A DNA stretch of 6,387 nucleotides from Actinomycetes bacterium (GTDB taxonomy: Bacteria; Actinomycetota; Acidimicrobiia; Acidimicrobiales; RAAP-2), in NCBI GenBank assembly GCA_021807655.1, contig JAKBCT010000053.1:1-6387 (forward strand), written 5' to 3'. Shown here one piece after another: positions 1 through 5,794 of this stretch. Positions within the stretch are counted from its first letter, which is position 1. Each line of letters opens with the position of its first letter. The notes under the pieces are model-generated. The model was not told the DNA's origin. It ran no database searches and saw only the letters and a list, made by a program, of their open reading frames with translations. The translations under genes were made by a program, and so were the position numbers.

Positions 1-1295
1 CGGGTGTTGAGCAGGCTCCCGATCACCGCCACCCCGAGTGCGCTACCAATCTGGAGCGCCGTCGAATTGGTCGCCGAGCCGACGCCCGCGAGCTCCGCGG
101 GCACCGATCCCATGACCGAATCGGTGCACGGCGCGATCGCCAAACCCGAACCGATCCCGAGCAAGAAGAACGCCGGCAGCGCGTCGGTGTAGGTCGTGTG
201 CACGGTCACCGCGGAAAGCAGCTGCAATCCCAGCGCGATGAGGACCATCGCCGCCACGACAACGATTTTGGTTCCCGCGTACCGGGCCAGGGTCGTCGAA
301 AACGCCGCCACCACAATCAACACCACGGCGATGGGCGTGATCCGCAGTCCCGTGGCGAAGGCGCTGTAGCCGAGCGAGAACTGTAGGTATTGCGTGAGGA
401 GGAACATGGTGCCAGCAAGGGCAAACACCGCCAGGCCGAGTCCACCCATTGCCACCGAAAAGCGCCGCAGTCGAAAGAACGACAACTCAATCAGTGGGTG
501 CGTGCTGCGCCGCTCCCACCACACGAGACCACCAACCACGGCGACTGCGCCAAGGATCGCCAACACGATCGACGGCGACAGCCAGCCCTTCGCGGGCGCT
601 TCGATGATTCCCCACAGCAGCAGGGCCACGCCGACCAGCGAGGCGATTGCGCCAACGAAGTCCGGCGCCGCGGCGTCGACGTTTTTCGAGTCCGGTACCA
701 CGATCACTGCGATGACCGCGGCCACCAGGGCAATCGGGACATTGATCAAGAATACGGATCCCCACCAGTAGTGCGCGAGCAGCCAGCCACCCACGAGCGG
801 ACCCAGGGCGAGCCCGAGGCCATTGGTACCTGACCAGATGCCGATGGCGCGCGCCCGATCGTGGGGCGCGGTGAAGACGTTGGTCAAGATGGAGAGGGTC
901 GACGGCATCACGGCGGCACCACCGACGCCCATGAACGCCCTGGCCGCGACCAAACTCGAGGTCGATCCCGAAAACGCCGAGAGGGCCGAACCGAGCGCGA
1001 AGACGCCGAGACCGACGAGAAAGACGCGCTTGCGACCGACGTGGTCGCCGAGTGATCCGGCGGCCAACAGCAGACCGGCGAGCACGATCACGTACGCGTC
1101 CACGATCCACTGCAGTTGACTCGAGGTGGCGTGCAGGTCTCGCACGATGCTGGGCAACGCCACGTTGAGAATCGTTCCGTCCAGATTGATGATCAAGACA
1201 CTCAGGCTCAAGACGAACAGCACGAGACGACGCGAGCCACGATTTGACCCGAGGTCACCTTCGTGGTGCCGTGTCAATGACCCCGTGCGCGACAC
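1..1295 (-). CDS. MFS drug:proton antiporter, DHA2 (EmrB/QacA-like), partial
   Basis: Inner-membrane secondary transporter, probably exporting drugs or other small amphipathic molecules in exchange for protons. 431 residues are visible and the C-terminus lies beyond the left edge. Visible motifs: the TM1 signature LDGTILNVALP (about residues 38-48) typical of the DHA2 family; MFS motif A after TM2, G80-S-L-G-D84 followed by G87-R-K-R; and antiporter motif C in TM5, G161-x3-G-P-x2-G-G170. About 13 hydrophobic segments are visible, fitting a 14-helix protein that lacks only its tail. I chose the GTG at 1295 because GGGAGG lies 5 nt upstream and about 20 mostly polar residues then precede TM1; the frame stays open further upstream, but without a comparable ribosome site. 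It is divergent from the DMT transporter at 1479. The substrate cannot be deduced. The family call is firm. Confidence 0.93.
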   Translation of the reverse strand, partial: MSRTGSLTRHHEGDLGSNRGSRRLVLFVLSLSVLIINLDGTILNVALPSIVRDLHATSSQLQWIVDAYVIVLAGLLLAAGSLGDHVGRKRVFLVGLGVFALGSALSAFSGSTSSLVAARAFMGVGGAAVMPSTLSILTNVFTAPHDRARAIGIWSGTNGLGLALGPLVGGWLLAHYWWGSVFLINVPIALVAAVIAVIVVPDSKNVDAAAPDFVGAIASLVGVALLLWGIIEAPAKGWLSPSIVLAILGAVAVVGGLVWWERRSTHPLIELSFFRLRRFSVAMGGLGLAVFALAGTMFLLTQYLQFSLGYSAFATGLRITPIAVVLIVVAAFSTTLARYAGTKIVVVAAMVLIALGLQLLSAVTVHTTYTDALPAFFLLGIGSGLAIAPCTDSVMGSVPAELAGVGSATNSTALQIGSALGVAVIGSLLNT

Positions 1296-1363
1296 CCGAA
1301 CCTCCCGATACCCGGACACTAGCCAGACGACGACCGCGCACCAGTAGGGCCAAAAGTCACCTC

Positions 1364-1400
1364 GGTGGCCCGGGGTTGCTCTTTTTCCCCACGGGTCACC
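1364..1400. other. Long imperfect hairpin in divergent intergenic region
   Basis: The arms GGTGGCCCGGGG (1364-1375) and CCCCACGGGTCACC (1387-1400) pair over 12 positions. There is one G-T (wobble) position and one bulged A at 1391; the loop of about 12 nt is pyrimidine-rich and contains TTTTT. It sits between the start codons of the divergent MFS and DMT genes, about 70 bp from the former and 80 bp from the latter. It could be a 5'-UTR structure, a protein-binding palindrome, or a barrier between divergent promoters. It is not a standard terminator, because the T-run is in the loop and not after the stem. Function is unknown. Confidence 0.45.
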
Positions 1401-1442
1401 AACATCAGCGCGGTAACTTGAGTCCGTGCTTTTGACATCGGC

Positions 1443-1467
1443 CCGACCGGTTGCGCCAACGGTTCGG
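1443..1467. promoter_or_regulatory. Operator-like imperfect palindrome upstream of DMT gene
   Basis: Arms CCGACCGGTTG (1443-1453) and CAACGGTTCGG (1457-1467) match in 9 of 11 pairs around a 3-nt centre. The palindrome ends 11 bp before the GTG start of the DMT transporter. A TTGACA hexamer, a possible -35, lies just upstream at 1432-1437, so a bound protein would cover the spacer and -10 area. No good -10 is visible. The size and symmetry resemble sites of TetR-family repressors, which often control efflux genes, but no regulator gene is in the window. The assignment is inference from symmetry and position. Confidence 0.35.
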
Positions 1468-1478
1468 ACACCGTAATC

Positions 1479-2348
1479 GTGGCCGTCGGTCTCGCCATCG
1501 CGTTCGGACTGCTCACCGCCCTCGCCAACGCGGCGATGCTCGCGACCCAGCACGTCGCGAGCACCAGTCACGACTCGCCACGACGCGGCTGGGCGCTCGT
1601 TCGCTATCTGTTTGGCCACCCCCTGTGGCTGCTCGGCTGGCTCGGAGCCATCGCTTCTCTGGTCTTTCAAGCGCTGGCCCTGCACTTCGGGCCGATCGCG
1701 CTCGTCCAACCCTTGCTGGTCAGTGAGCTCGTCTTCGCGCTCGTGCTGCGTCGGTGGTGGCTCCACCAACGTCTGCGGCGCTCGGCCTGGGCGTCGGCCG
1801 CCACGACGGCCGTCGCGCTCGCCACCTTCCTCGTGCTCGCGGCACCACGGGGACCACTCGGCGAGCCGAGCGCGTCGCGTTGGGTGGCGCCGAGCGCGGT
1901 GACCGTCATCCTTGTGCTCATCGCCATCGCCATCGCTCGTTCCGCGACGCCGTCGCGCCGGGCCGGTGCCTACGCCGCCGCCGCCGCCCTGCTGTGGGCT
2001 CTGGAGGCGACCTTCATCAAAGCAGCCACCGACATCTTGGCGTCGCGCTCGCTCGCCTCACTGCTCACGAGCTGGCCACTGTACGCCCTCGTCGTCTGCG
2101 GGGTCCTCGGCCTTGTCGCGGAGCAGGCGGCATTGCACGTTGGACCGCTCAAAATCTCCCAGCCCATCATCGTGATTGTCGATCCTCTGGCCTCGGTGGT
2201 CCTCGGTCTCGTGATTTATCGTGAACAGTTCGCCAATTCGCCCAGCGCCATCGCGATTGCGGTCGTCGCCTTCGCCGTCGTCGCCTTCGGCGTCGTGATG
2301 CTGACGCGCACGGTTCCCGCCACGGTTACCGAGGCCCAGCGGCGCTGA
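1479..2348 (+). CDS. DMT/EamA-like membrane transporter
   Basis: A 289-residue integral membrane protein with about nine hydrophobic segments (roughly residues 2-20, 47-65, 70-92, 102-121, 138-154, 162-180, 193-215, 220-245 and 253-275). The two halves look like an internal duplication. In the first half HFGPIALVQPLLV (about 69-81) corresponds to HVGPLKISQPIIVIVDPLA in the second (about 212-230): each has an H-x-G-P turn followed by a Gln-Pro helix. This layout and length fit the drug/metabolite transporter superfamily; the second-half motif recalls the NIPA-like/DMT group often annotated in actinomycetes, but the substrate is not identifiable. An in-frame stop at 1419-1421 limits the start, and GTG at 1479 is the only good candidate, although no strong ribosome-binding site precedes it. 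It is divergent from the MFS gene and separated from tlpA-ccdA by its own promoter/operator region. Confidence 0.82.
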   Translation: MAVGLAIAFGLLTALANAAMLATQHVASTSHDSPRRGWALVRYLFGHPLWLLGWLGAIASLVFQALALHFGPIALVQPLLVSELVFALVLRRWWLHQRLRRSAWASAATTAVALATFLVLAAPRGPLGEPSASRWVAPSAVTVILVLIAIAIARSATPSRRAGAYAAAAALLWALEATFIKAATDILASRSLASLLTSWPLYALVVCGVLGLVAEQAALHVGPLKISQPIIVIVDPLASVVLGLVIYREQFANSPSAIAIAVVAFAVVAFGVVMLTRTVPATVTEAQRR

Positions 2349-2411
2349 CGTCTCGCGGCGATTTCGACGAGTCGGCCGCTGGCTACGACCCGAAGGGTTC
2401 TCGACGAATCT

Positions 2412-2429
2412 TATACCCCCCGGGGTATA
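2412..2429. promoter_or_regulatory. CsoR/CstR-type operator
   Basis: TATACCCCCCGGGGTATA is a perfect inverted repeat with 8-bp arms and a 2-bp centre. Established knowledge: repressors of the CsoR/RcnR/CstR family (copper, or persulfide for CstR) bind AT-flanked C-run/G-run palindromes of this form, with ATACCCC and GGGGTAT half-sites. It lies 53 bp upstream of the TlpA-like gene and immediately next to the putative -10, so occupancy would block RNA polymerase. The repressor gene is not in the window, and the sequence does not say whether copper or sulfane sulfur is the signal. Confidence 0.7.
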
Positions 2430-2432
2430 TGC

Positions 2433-2438
2433 TACGAT
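2433..2438 (+). promoter_or_regulatory. Putative -10 of the tlpA-ccdA operon
   Basis: TACGAT matches the TANNNT pattern of a housekeeping sigma -10 and begins 3 bp after the palindrome. Transcription would start near 2445, giving a leader of about 40 nt. The region 17-18 bp upstream (about 2409-2415) has no good -35 because the operator occupies the spacer. An overlapping alternative is TATGCT at 2428-2433. Placement is tentative, but either choice puts the operator within the promoter. Confidence 0.4.
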
Positions 2439-2482
2439 GCCGCTAGGGCTTCGATGCTCGTTCGACTTTCGAAAGGCTGGCC

Positions 2483-3142
2483 ATGGGCAAGAGCCGTCCA
2501 TCCCACTACAGCGCCGGTGGTGCCACCCCACGACCATCGGTCGGCGAGCGAACGCGACTGCGCCCCGTCACCGCACGTCGGTCCGCACGACAGCGCCGTC
2601 GCACGCGACAAGGCGTGTACGCCGTGGCCAGCGTCGCGGTCTTGGCCGTCACGATCACCCTCGCCGTCGTGGAGCGCCCATCGTCGGCCGGGTTTCGCAC
2701 GTCCTCGACCGACTGGTCCCTGCCGACACTCACTGGACACACCAGCGTGTCACTCTCGTCTCTAAAGGGGCGACCGACAGTGGTCAACTTCTTCGCGTCG
2801 TGGTGCCAAGTCTGCGCCGCCGAACTGCCCGTCTTTGCGCACGACGCACTCGCGCTGCGTGGTCGGGTCAACGTCGTCGAGGTGAACGCGCTCGAAACCG
2901 GTAACGGCGCCACGTTCGCGCGCCAATTTCACCTAGCGCACGACACGACGGCGGTGCTGCGCGACGTCGGCGGTGCCCAGGGTGATGGCCTGTACCAGAG
3001 CCTCGGGGGCAGCGGCTCGTTGCCCATGACCGCCTTCTACAGCGCCGCTGGCCAGCTCATCACCACCCACGTCGGGGGCTACGACGGCTCAACCCTTGCC
3101 GCGCAGCTGCAGCGTCTCTACGGCGTGTCAGTTCCCACCTAG
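2483..3142 (+). CDS. Membrane-anchored TlpA/ResA-like thioredoxin
   Basis: A thiol-disulfide oxidoreductase of 219 residues with an extracytoplasmic thioredoxin domain. Residues 1-43 are polar and very Arg-rich, followed by one hydrophobic anchor (about 45-63), which by the positive-inside rule places the rest outside. The domain begins near residue 77 (DWSLPTLTG). It contains the active site W107-C108-Q-V-C111 followed by A-A-E-L-P, the usual TlpA/ResA/CcmG pattern of C-x-x-C-x-x-E-x-P, and the cis-proline loop at S179-L-P181. Established knowledge: such proteins keep apocytochrome c haem-site cysteines, or copper-site cysteines of Sco and cytochrome oxidase CuA, reduced, and are themselves reduced by CcdA, whose gene follows after 3 bp. 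The ATG at 2483 has GAAAGG 6 nt upstream. The CsoR/CstR-like site upstream suggests metal or sulfur control. The exact client is unknown. Confidence 0.9.
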   Translation: MGKSRPSHYSAGGATPRPSVGERTRLRPVTARRSARQRRRTRQGVYAVASVAVLAVTITLAVVERPSSAGFRTSSTDWSLPTLTGHTSVSLSSLKGRPTVVNFFASWCQVCAAELPVFAHDALALRGRVNVVEVNALETGNGATFARQFHLAHDTTAVLRDVGGAQGDGLYQSLGGSGSLPMTAFYSAAGQLITTHVGGYDGSTLAAQLQRLYGVSVPT

Positions 3143-3145
3143 GCG

Positions 3146-3877
3146 ATGGGCACGTCAAACGTCAGTCTCGTGGCAGCCTTCGTGGGTGGTCTCGCGTCGT
3201 TCGCCTCGCCGTGCGTGCTGCCACTGGTCCCGGCGTATCTCGCAATCATCGGCGGCCTGGGTAGCGCGTTGCCTCCAAGCGCGTCGAACTCGCCCAGAAG
3301 CCGACGCGTCGGTGCCTTGACGCGAGACACGTTGCTCTTCGTCGTCGGCTTCGGGGTCGTGTTCGTGACCCTGGGGCTGTCGGCGAGCACGCTCGGGCGA
3401 GCCCTCATTCACCAACAGGGCACCTTGACCCGTCTCTCGGGTGTCCTCATTGAGATCATGGCACTCTTCTTGGTGGGAACGGTCGTCTTGCGCACGCCCT
3501 CGTTGTACCGCGAGTGGCGTCCCCATCCCCACTTGGCCAGGCTCGGCCCCTTTGCCGCACCGGTTGCCGGTGCCGCCTTCGCCTTCGGGTGGACACCGTG
3601 CGTTGGACCAATTCTCGCGTCGGTCCTGGCGCTGTCGACCCAACAGGGCCATCTCGCGAGCGCGTCGGTGCTGCTCGCGACCTATTCGCTCGGCCTGGGA
3701 ACGCCGTTCGTCATCACCGCGCTGTTCTTGGAGCGCCTGACGGCGCCCCTGGCGTGGTTGAAACGCCACGGCACCGGCGTCACGATCAGCAGCGCCTCGG
3801 TCCTCGGCGTGCTCGGACTCTTACTGACGCTCGATCGTCTGGCGTGGATCACGTCCCTCGCGCAACGGTTCACCTAG
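3146..3877 (+). CDS. ccdA: CcdA, cytochrome c biogenesis thiol reductant transporter
   Basis: A polytopic protein of 243 residues that moves reducing equivalents from cytoplasmic thioredoxin across the membrane to extracytoplasmic thioredoxin-like proteins. About six membrane segments are visible (roughly 7-36, 62-84, 98-116, 135-160, 169-195 and 212-232), matching the usual length of CcdA rather than the three-domain DsbD. The two redox cysteines are in their family motifs: Cys23 in SPCVLPLVPAY of TM1 and Cys152 in GWTPCVGPIL of TM4, both with the characteristic prolines. The ATG lies 3 bp after the stop of the TlpA-like gene, so the two are almost certainly cotranscribed and translationally coupled. 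No resB/ccsA-type haem ligation gene follows; the next gene is convergent. The protein family is certain. The biological client of this copy (cytochrome c, copper site or another thiol target) is inferred only from context. Confidence 0.94.
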   Translation: MGTSNVSLVAAFVGGLASFASPCVLPLVPAYLAIIGGLGSALPPSASNSPRSRRVGALTRDTLLFVVGFGVVFVTLGLSASTLGRALIHQQGTLTRLSGVLIEIMALFLVGTVVLRTPSLYREWRPHPHLARLGPFAAPVAGAAFAFGWTPCVGPILASVLALSTQQGHLASASVLLATYSLGLGTPFVITALFLERLTAPLAWLKRHGTGVTISSASVLGVLGLLLTLDRLAWITSLAQRFT

Positions 3878-3891
3878 TAAAGCGTCCCACT

Positions 3892-3914
3892 GTGGCATCG
3901 CGCCGCGTCGCCAC
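3892..3914. terminator. Possible bidirectional terminator hairpin
   Basis: In the 38-bp gap between the convergent ccdA and crotonase genes, GTGGC (3892-3896) pairs with GCCAC (3910-3914). An inner CGC/GCG stem (3899-3901 with 3905-3907) adds to it after a 2x2 mismatch. The position between convergent genes fits a shared terminator, but there is no T-run on either side and the stem is interrupted. Confidence 0.3.
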
Positions 3915-3915
3915 G

Positions 3916-4728
3916 CTATCCATTCGCCGGCGAAACCAACGACGGCGCAGTTTGATTGCGCCATCGGGGCGCTCGCTTCTCGATGAAGGCGACGATTCCT
4001 TCTTGAGCGTCCACGGTCAACGCAGCCGCGGCCATGACCTCGCTCGCGAATGCGTAGGCCTTGGACTGCTCGAGATCGATTTGGGTGTAGAAGGCGGCCT
4101 TGCCAATGGCCTTGGACTCAGTACTACCCCGCGTGACCCGTCTCACGAGTTCGTACGTCGCCTCGTCCAACGTTCCCGTGGGCACGACCTGATTGACCAG
4201 TCCCCACGAGGCGGCAGTCGCCGCGTCAATCGCGTCGCCGCTCATGCCCATCTCGAGAGCGCGCCGACGGCCGATGAGGCGTCCGACGGCCACGAGAGGC
4301 GTCGTACAGAAGAGGCCACCCTTGCCACCCGGCGTTGCGAACGACGCCTCCTCGGCCGCCACCGCCAAATCGGCGGTGGCCACGAGTTGGCAACCGGCCC
4401 CCGTTGCCAGTCCGTGTACTCGCGCAACGACCGGCTGGGGCATCGACTGCAGCGCGTTCATCATCGACGTGCACGTTGCGAAGAGGGCCCGAGAACCCGC
4501 GAGGTCTTCACCCGCCATCTCGGCAAAATCGTGTCCGGCGCTAAATATCTTTCCCTTCGCGGCGAGAATGACGCCGGTCACGTCACTGGACCCGACTTCG
4601 GCGAAAGTCGCCGTCAACTCGTCCATCATGCGACGCGACAAGACGTTCATTCGGGCGGGATGATTGAGCCAGATGGTCGCAATATCATCGCGACGCTCCA
4701 CGAGCACGAACTTTAAGTGGTCTCCCAT
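3916..4728 (-). CDS. Crotonase-fold protein, ECHDC3-like enoyl-CoA hydratase homologue
   Basis: A 270-residue member of the enoyl-CoA hydratase/isomerase superfamily, presumably cytoplasmic and acting on a CoA thioester. The CoA/oxyanion-hole segments are clear: S63-A-G-H-D67 and G106-L-A-T-G-A-G-C-Q114. The ATPGGKGGLFCTTPLVA stretch (about 131-147), the LGKA/FY-like segment near 208-214 and the DAQEGI...F.EKR.P.W ending (240-256) resemble human ECHDC3, recalled from memory rather than a search. Both catalytic glutamates of classical crotonase are missing: Gln114 sits at the Glu144 position (rat numbering) and Gly134 at the Glu164 position, so ordinary hydration is doubtful. Start: ATG at 4728 with a GGAGGG-rich ribosome site 3-5 nt upstream (4732-4740). 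It lies 74 bp downstream of the SDR gene on the same strand, probably the same operon. The specific substrate is unknown. Confidence 0.88.
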   Translation of the reverse strand: MGDHLKFVLVERRDDIATIWLNHPARMNVLSRRMMDELTATFAEVGSSDVTGVILAAKGKIFSAGHDFAEMAGEDLAGSRALFATCTSMMNALQSMPQPVVARVHGLATGAGCQLVATADLAVAAEEASFATPGGKGGLFCTTPLVAVGRLIGRRRALEMGMSGDAIDAATAASWGLVNQVVPTGTLDEATYELVRRVTRGSTESKAIGKAAFYTQIDLEQSKAYAFASEVMAAAALTVDAQEGIVAFIEKRAPRWRNQTAPSLVSPANG

Positions 4729-4769
4729 GAACCCTCCCCCAACCTCACTCGTAGGCTAACGCCCTCGCG

Positions 4770-4785
4770 CGCCACGTCCGTGGCG
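4770..4785. other. Perfect 7-bp inverted repeat between SDR and crotonase genes
   Basis: CGCCACG (4770-4776) and CGTGGCG (4779-4785) are perfect complements with a 2-bp centre; in RNA they would form about 6 bp with a 4-nt loop. It sits in the 74-bp spacer of the minus-strand pair, about 40 bp from the crotonase start. No T-run follows on the minus strand. It could be a weak terminator or mRNA-processing structure lowering downstream expression, or a small operator. A short GGCGAT tandem (2.7 copies) abuts it at 4782-4798. Confidence 0.35.
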
Positions 4786-4802
4786 ATGGCGATGGCGAAC
4801 CC

Positions 4803-5600
4803 CTACAGGTCGGGCAATTGAAAGTCGAGCGTCGGTGCGTCGGTGCCACCGTCGATCTCGAGTACCTTTCCGGTGAGGAACGCACCAGCTCGTGAAGCGA
4901 GGTAGATCACCCCGGCCGCGACTTCCTCGGGCGCGGCGATGCGGTGCAAGGGCGTCAGGTCTTCCATCATCTGCTTCAGTTCTGGCGTCCCGGTCACGAT
5001 CTCGAGCGCCGATGTCGCCGTCGAACCCGCGGCAATCGCGTTGACCCGAATTCGTGGCGCGAGGTCCTTTGCAGCGAGGCGGGTGTAGTGGAGCATCGCG
5101 GCCTTGACCGATCCGTAGGCGCCGTAGCCCCGGCCCGCGACCCGACCCATCACCGAGGCGATATTCACGATCGAACCGCCGCCGCCCTCCAGCATCACCG
5201 GCGTTGCCGCGACAACGAGTGCGTGGGTTGTGGTCACGTTGAAGTGAAAGGCCTCTTCCAGATAGTCCGTGGTGGTATCGAGCAGCGGTAGCGGAATCGC
5301 GCCGCCAACGTTGTTGACGACGACGTCGAGTCGGCCGAACTCGCCCTTGGCCACTTCGGCGAGCGAACGCACGACGTCGAGATCCATGAGGTCGCCGACC
5401 ACACTCACCGCGCGCCGCCCGGTAGACGCGATGCGTTGCGCCACGAGGTCCAAATCACTCTTGGTTCGCGACGCGATCACGACGTCGGCACCGCACTGCG
5501 CGAGGGCGAGCGCGCTCGCCGCCCCGATGCCGCGCCCGGCACCCGTCACGACGGCGACGTGGTCGTCCATTCGAAAGAGGTCCAGTATCACCTCGGTCAC
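4803..5600 (-). CDS. Short-chain dehydrogenase/reductase (classical SDR)
   Basis: A cytoplasmic NAD(P)H-dependent oxidoreductase of 265 residues, the standard classical-SDR length. Visible signatures: the dinucleotide-binding T19-G-A-G-R-G-I-G26; Asp70-Leu before the adenine pocket; N96-N-V-G99; structural Asn121; catalytic Ser149 and Y162-x3-K166; and the C-terminal GKVLEIDGG segment (about 244-252). The sequence ends strand 2 with S44-R45, where a basic residue usually favours NADP(H). It probably reduces or oxidises a keto/hydroxyl group on a lipid, fatty-acyl or sterol-type substrate, in line with the downstream crotonase-like gene, but the substrate cannot be read from sequence. I kept the GTG at 5600 as start because the ten residues before Met11 (ending in DLF-R) match the common SDR lead-in. 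The ribosome site there is weak, and Met11 (5570) is the alternative. It is divergent from the neocarzinostatin-like gene. Confidence 0.92.
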   Translation of the reverse strand: MTEVILDLFRMDDHVAVVTGAGRGIGAASALALAQCGADVVIASRTKSDLDLVAQRIASTGRRAVSVVGDLMDLDVVRSLAEVAKGEFGRLDVVVNNVGGAIPLPLLDTTTDYLEEAFHFNVTTTHALVVAATPVMLEGGGGSIVNIASVMGRVAGRGYGAYGSVKAAMLHYTRLAAKDLAPRIRVNAIAAGSTATSALEIVTGTPELKQMMEDLTPLHRIAAPEEVAAGVIYLASRAGAFLTGKVLEIDGGTDAPTLDFQLPDL

Positions 5601-5768
5601 CTTCAGTCTCGTTGGCCGTGTTCCAACTTGGCACCCTACCTCGGTCCACGACGGTCAATGCTGCGCGACTATGGACCGGAACCGCGGCACCGATCGTGTT
5701 GCGTCACGGGCTACTGGCTGGGCCAGCGTAATGTCGCTACACGCCCAGCGACGGGACCGCTCGAGCGT

Positions 5769-5788
5769 TACAATCCCCATCAGGAGGT
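5769..5788 (+). promoter_or_regulatory. -10 element and strong Shine-Dalgarno of neocarzinostatin-like gene
   Basis: TACAAT (5769-5774) fits the TANNNT -10 consensus, and AGGAGGT (5782-5788) is a near-perfect ribosome-binding site 6 nt before the ATG at 5795. No clear -35 is visible at 17 bp. If the -10 is right, the leader is only about 14 nt. The ribosome site is the strongest in the window and implies high translation, as expected for an abundant secreted protein. Confidence 0.45.
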
Positions 5789-5794
5789 ATTTAG

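Noticed and set aside
487..1110. Minus-strand open frame of 207 codons
   Set aside because: It is an out-of-frame reading of the MFS transporter gene, extremely Arg-rich and without membrane segments.
2355..2379. GCGGC...GCCGC as a terminator for the DMT gene
   Set aside because: Only a 5-bp stem with a 15-nt loop and no T-run; expected often by chance at this GC content.
3514..4716. Plus-strand open frame of 400 codons spanning the end of ccdA and most of the crotonase gene
   Set aside because: Its product is Arg/Ser/Pro-rich with no recognisable domain and it overlaps two well-supported genes; it is an antisense/alternate-frame artefact of high GC.
4782..4798. GGCGAT short tandem repeat
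   Set aside because: Fewer than three full copies in GC-rich spacer DNA; no evidence of function beyond the adjacent inverted repeat.
5653..5658. Minus-strand TTGACC with TAGGGT downstream as an SDR promoter
   Set aside because: The spacing is only 14 bp, too short for a confident sigma-70-type promoter.
5714..5727. Small CTGGC/GCCAG inverted repeat upstream of the neocarzinostatin-like gene
   Set aside because: Five-base arms in GC-rich sequence are not distinguishable from chance.
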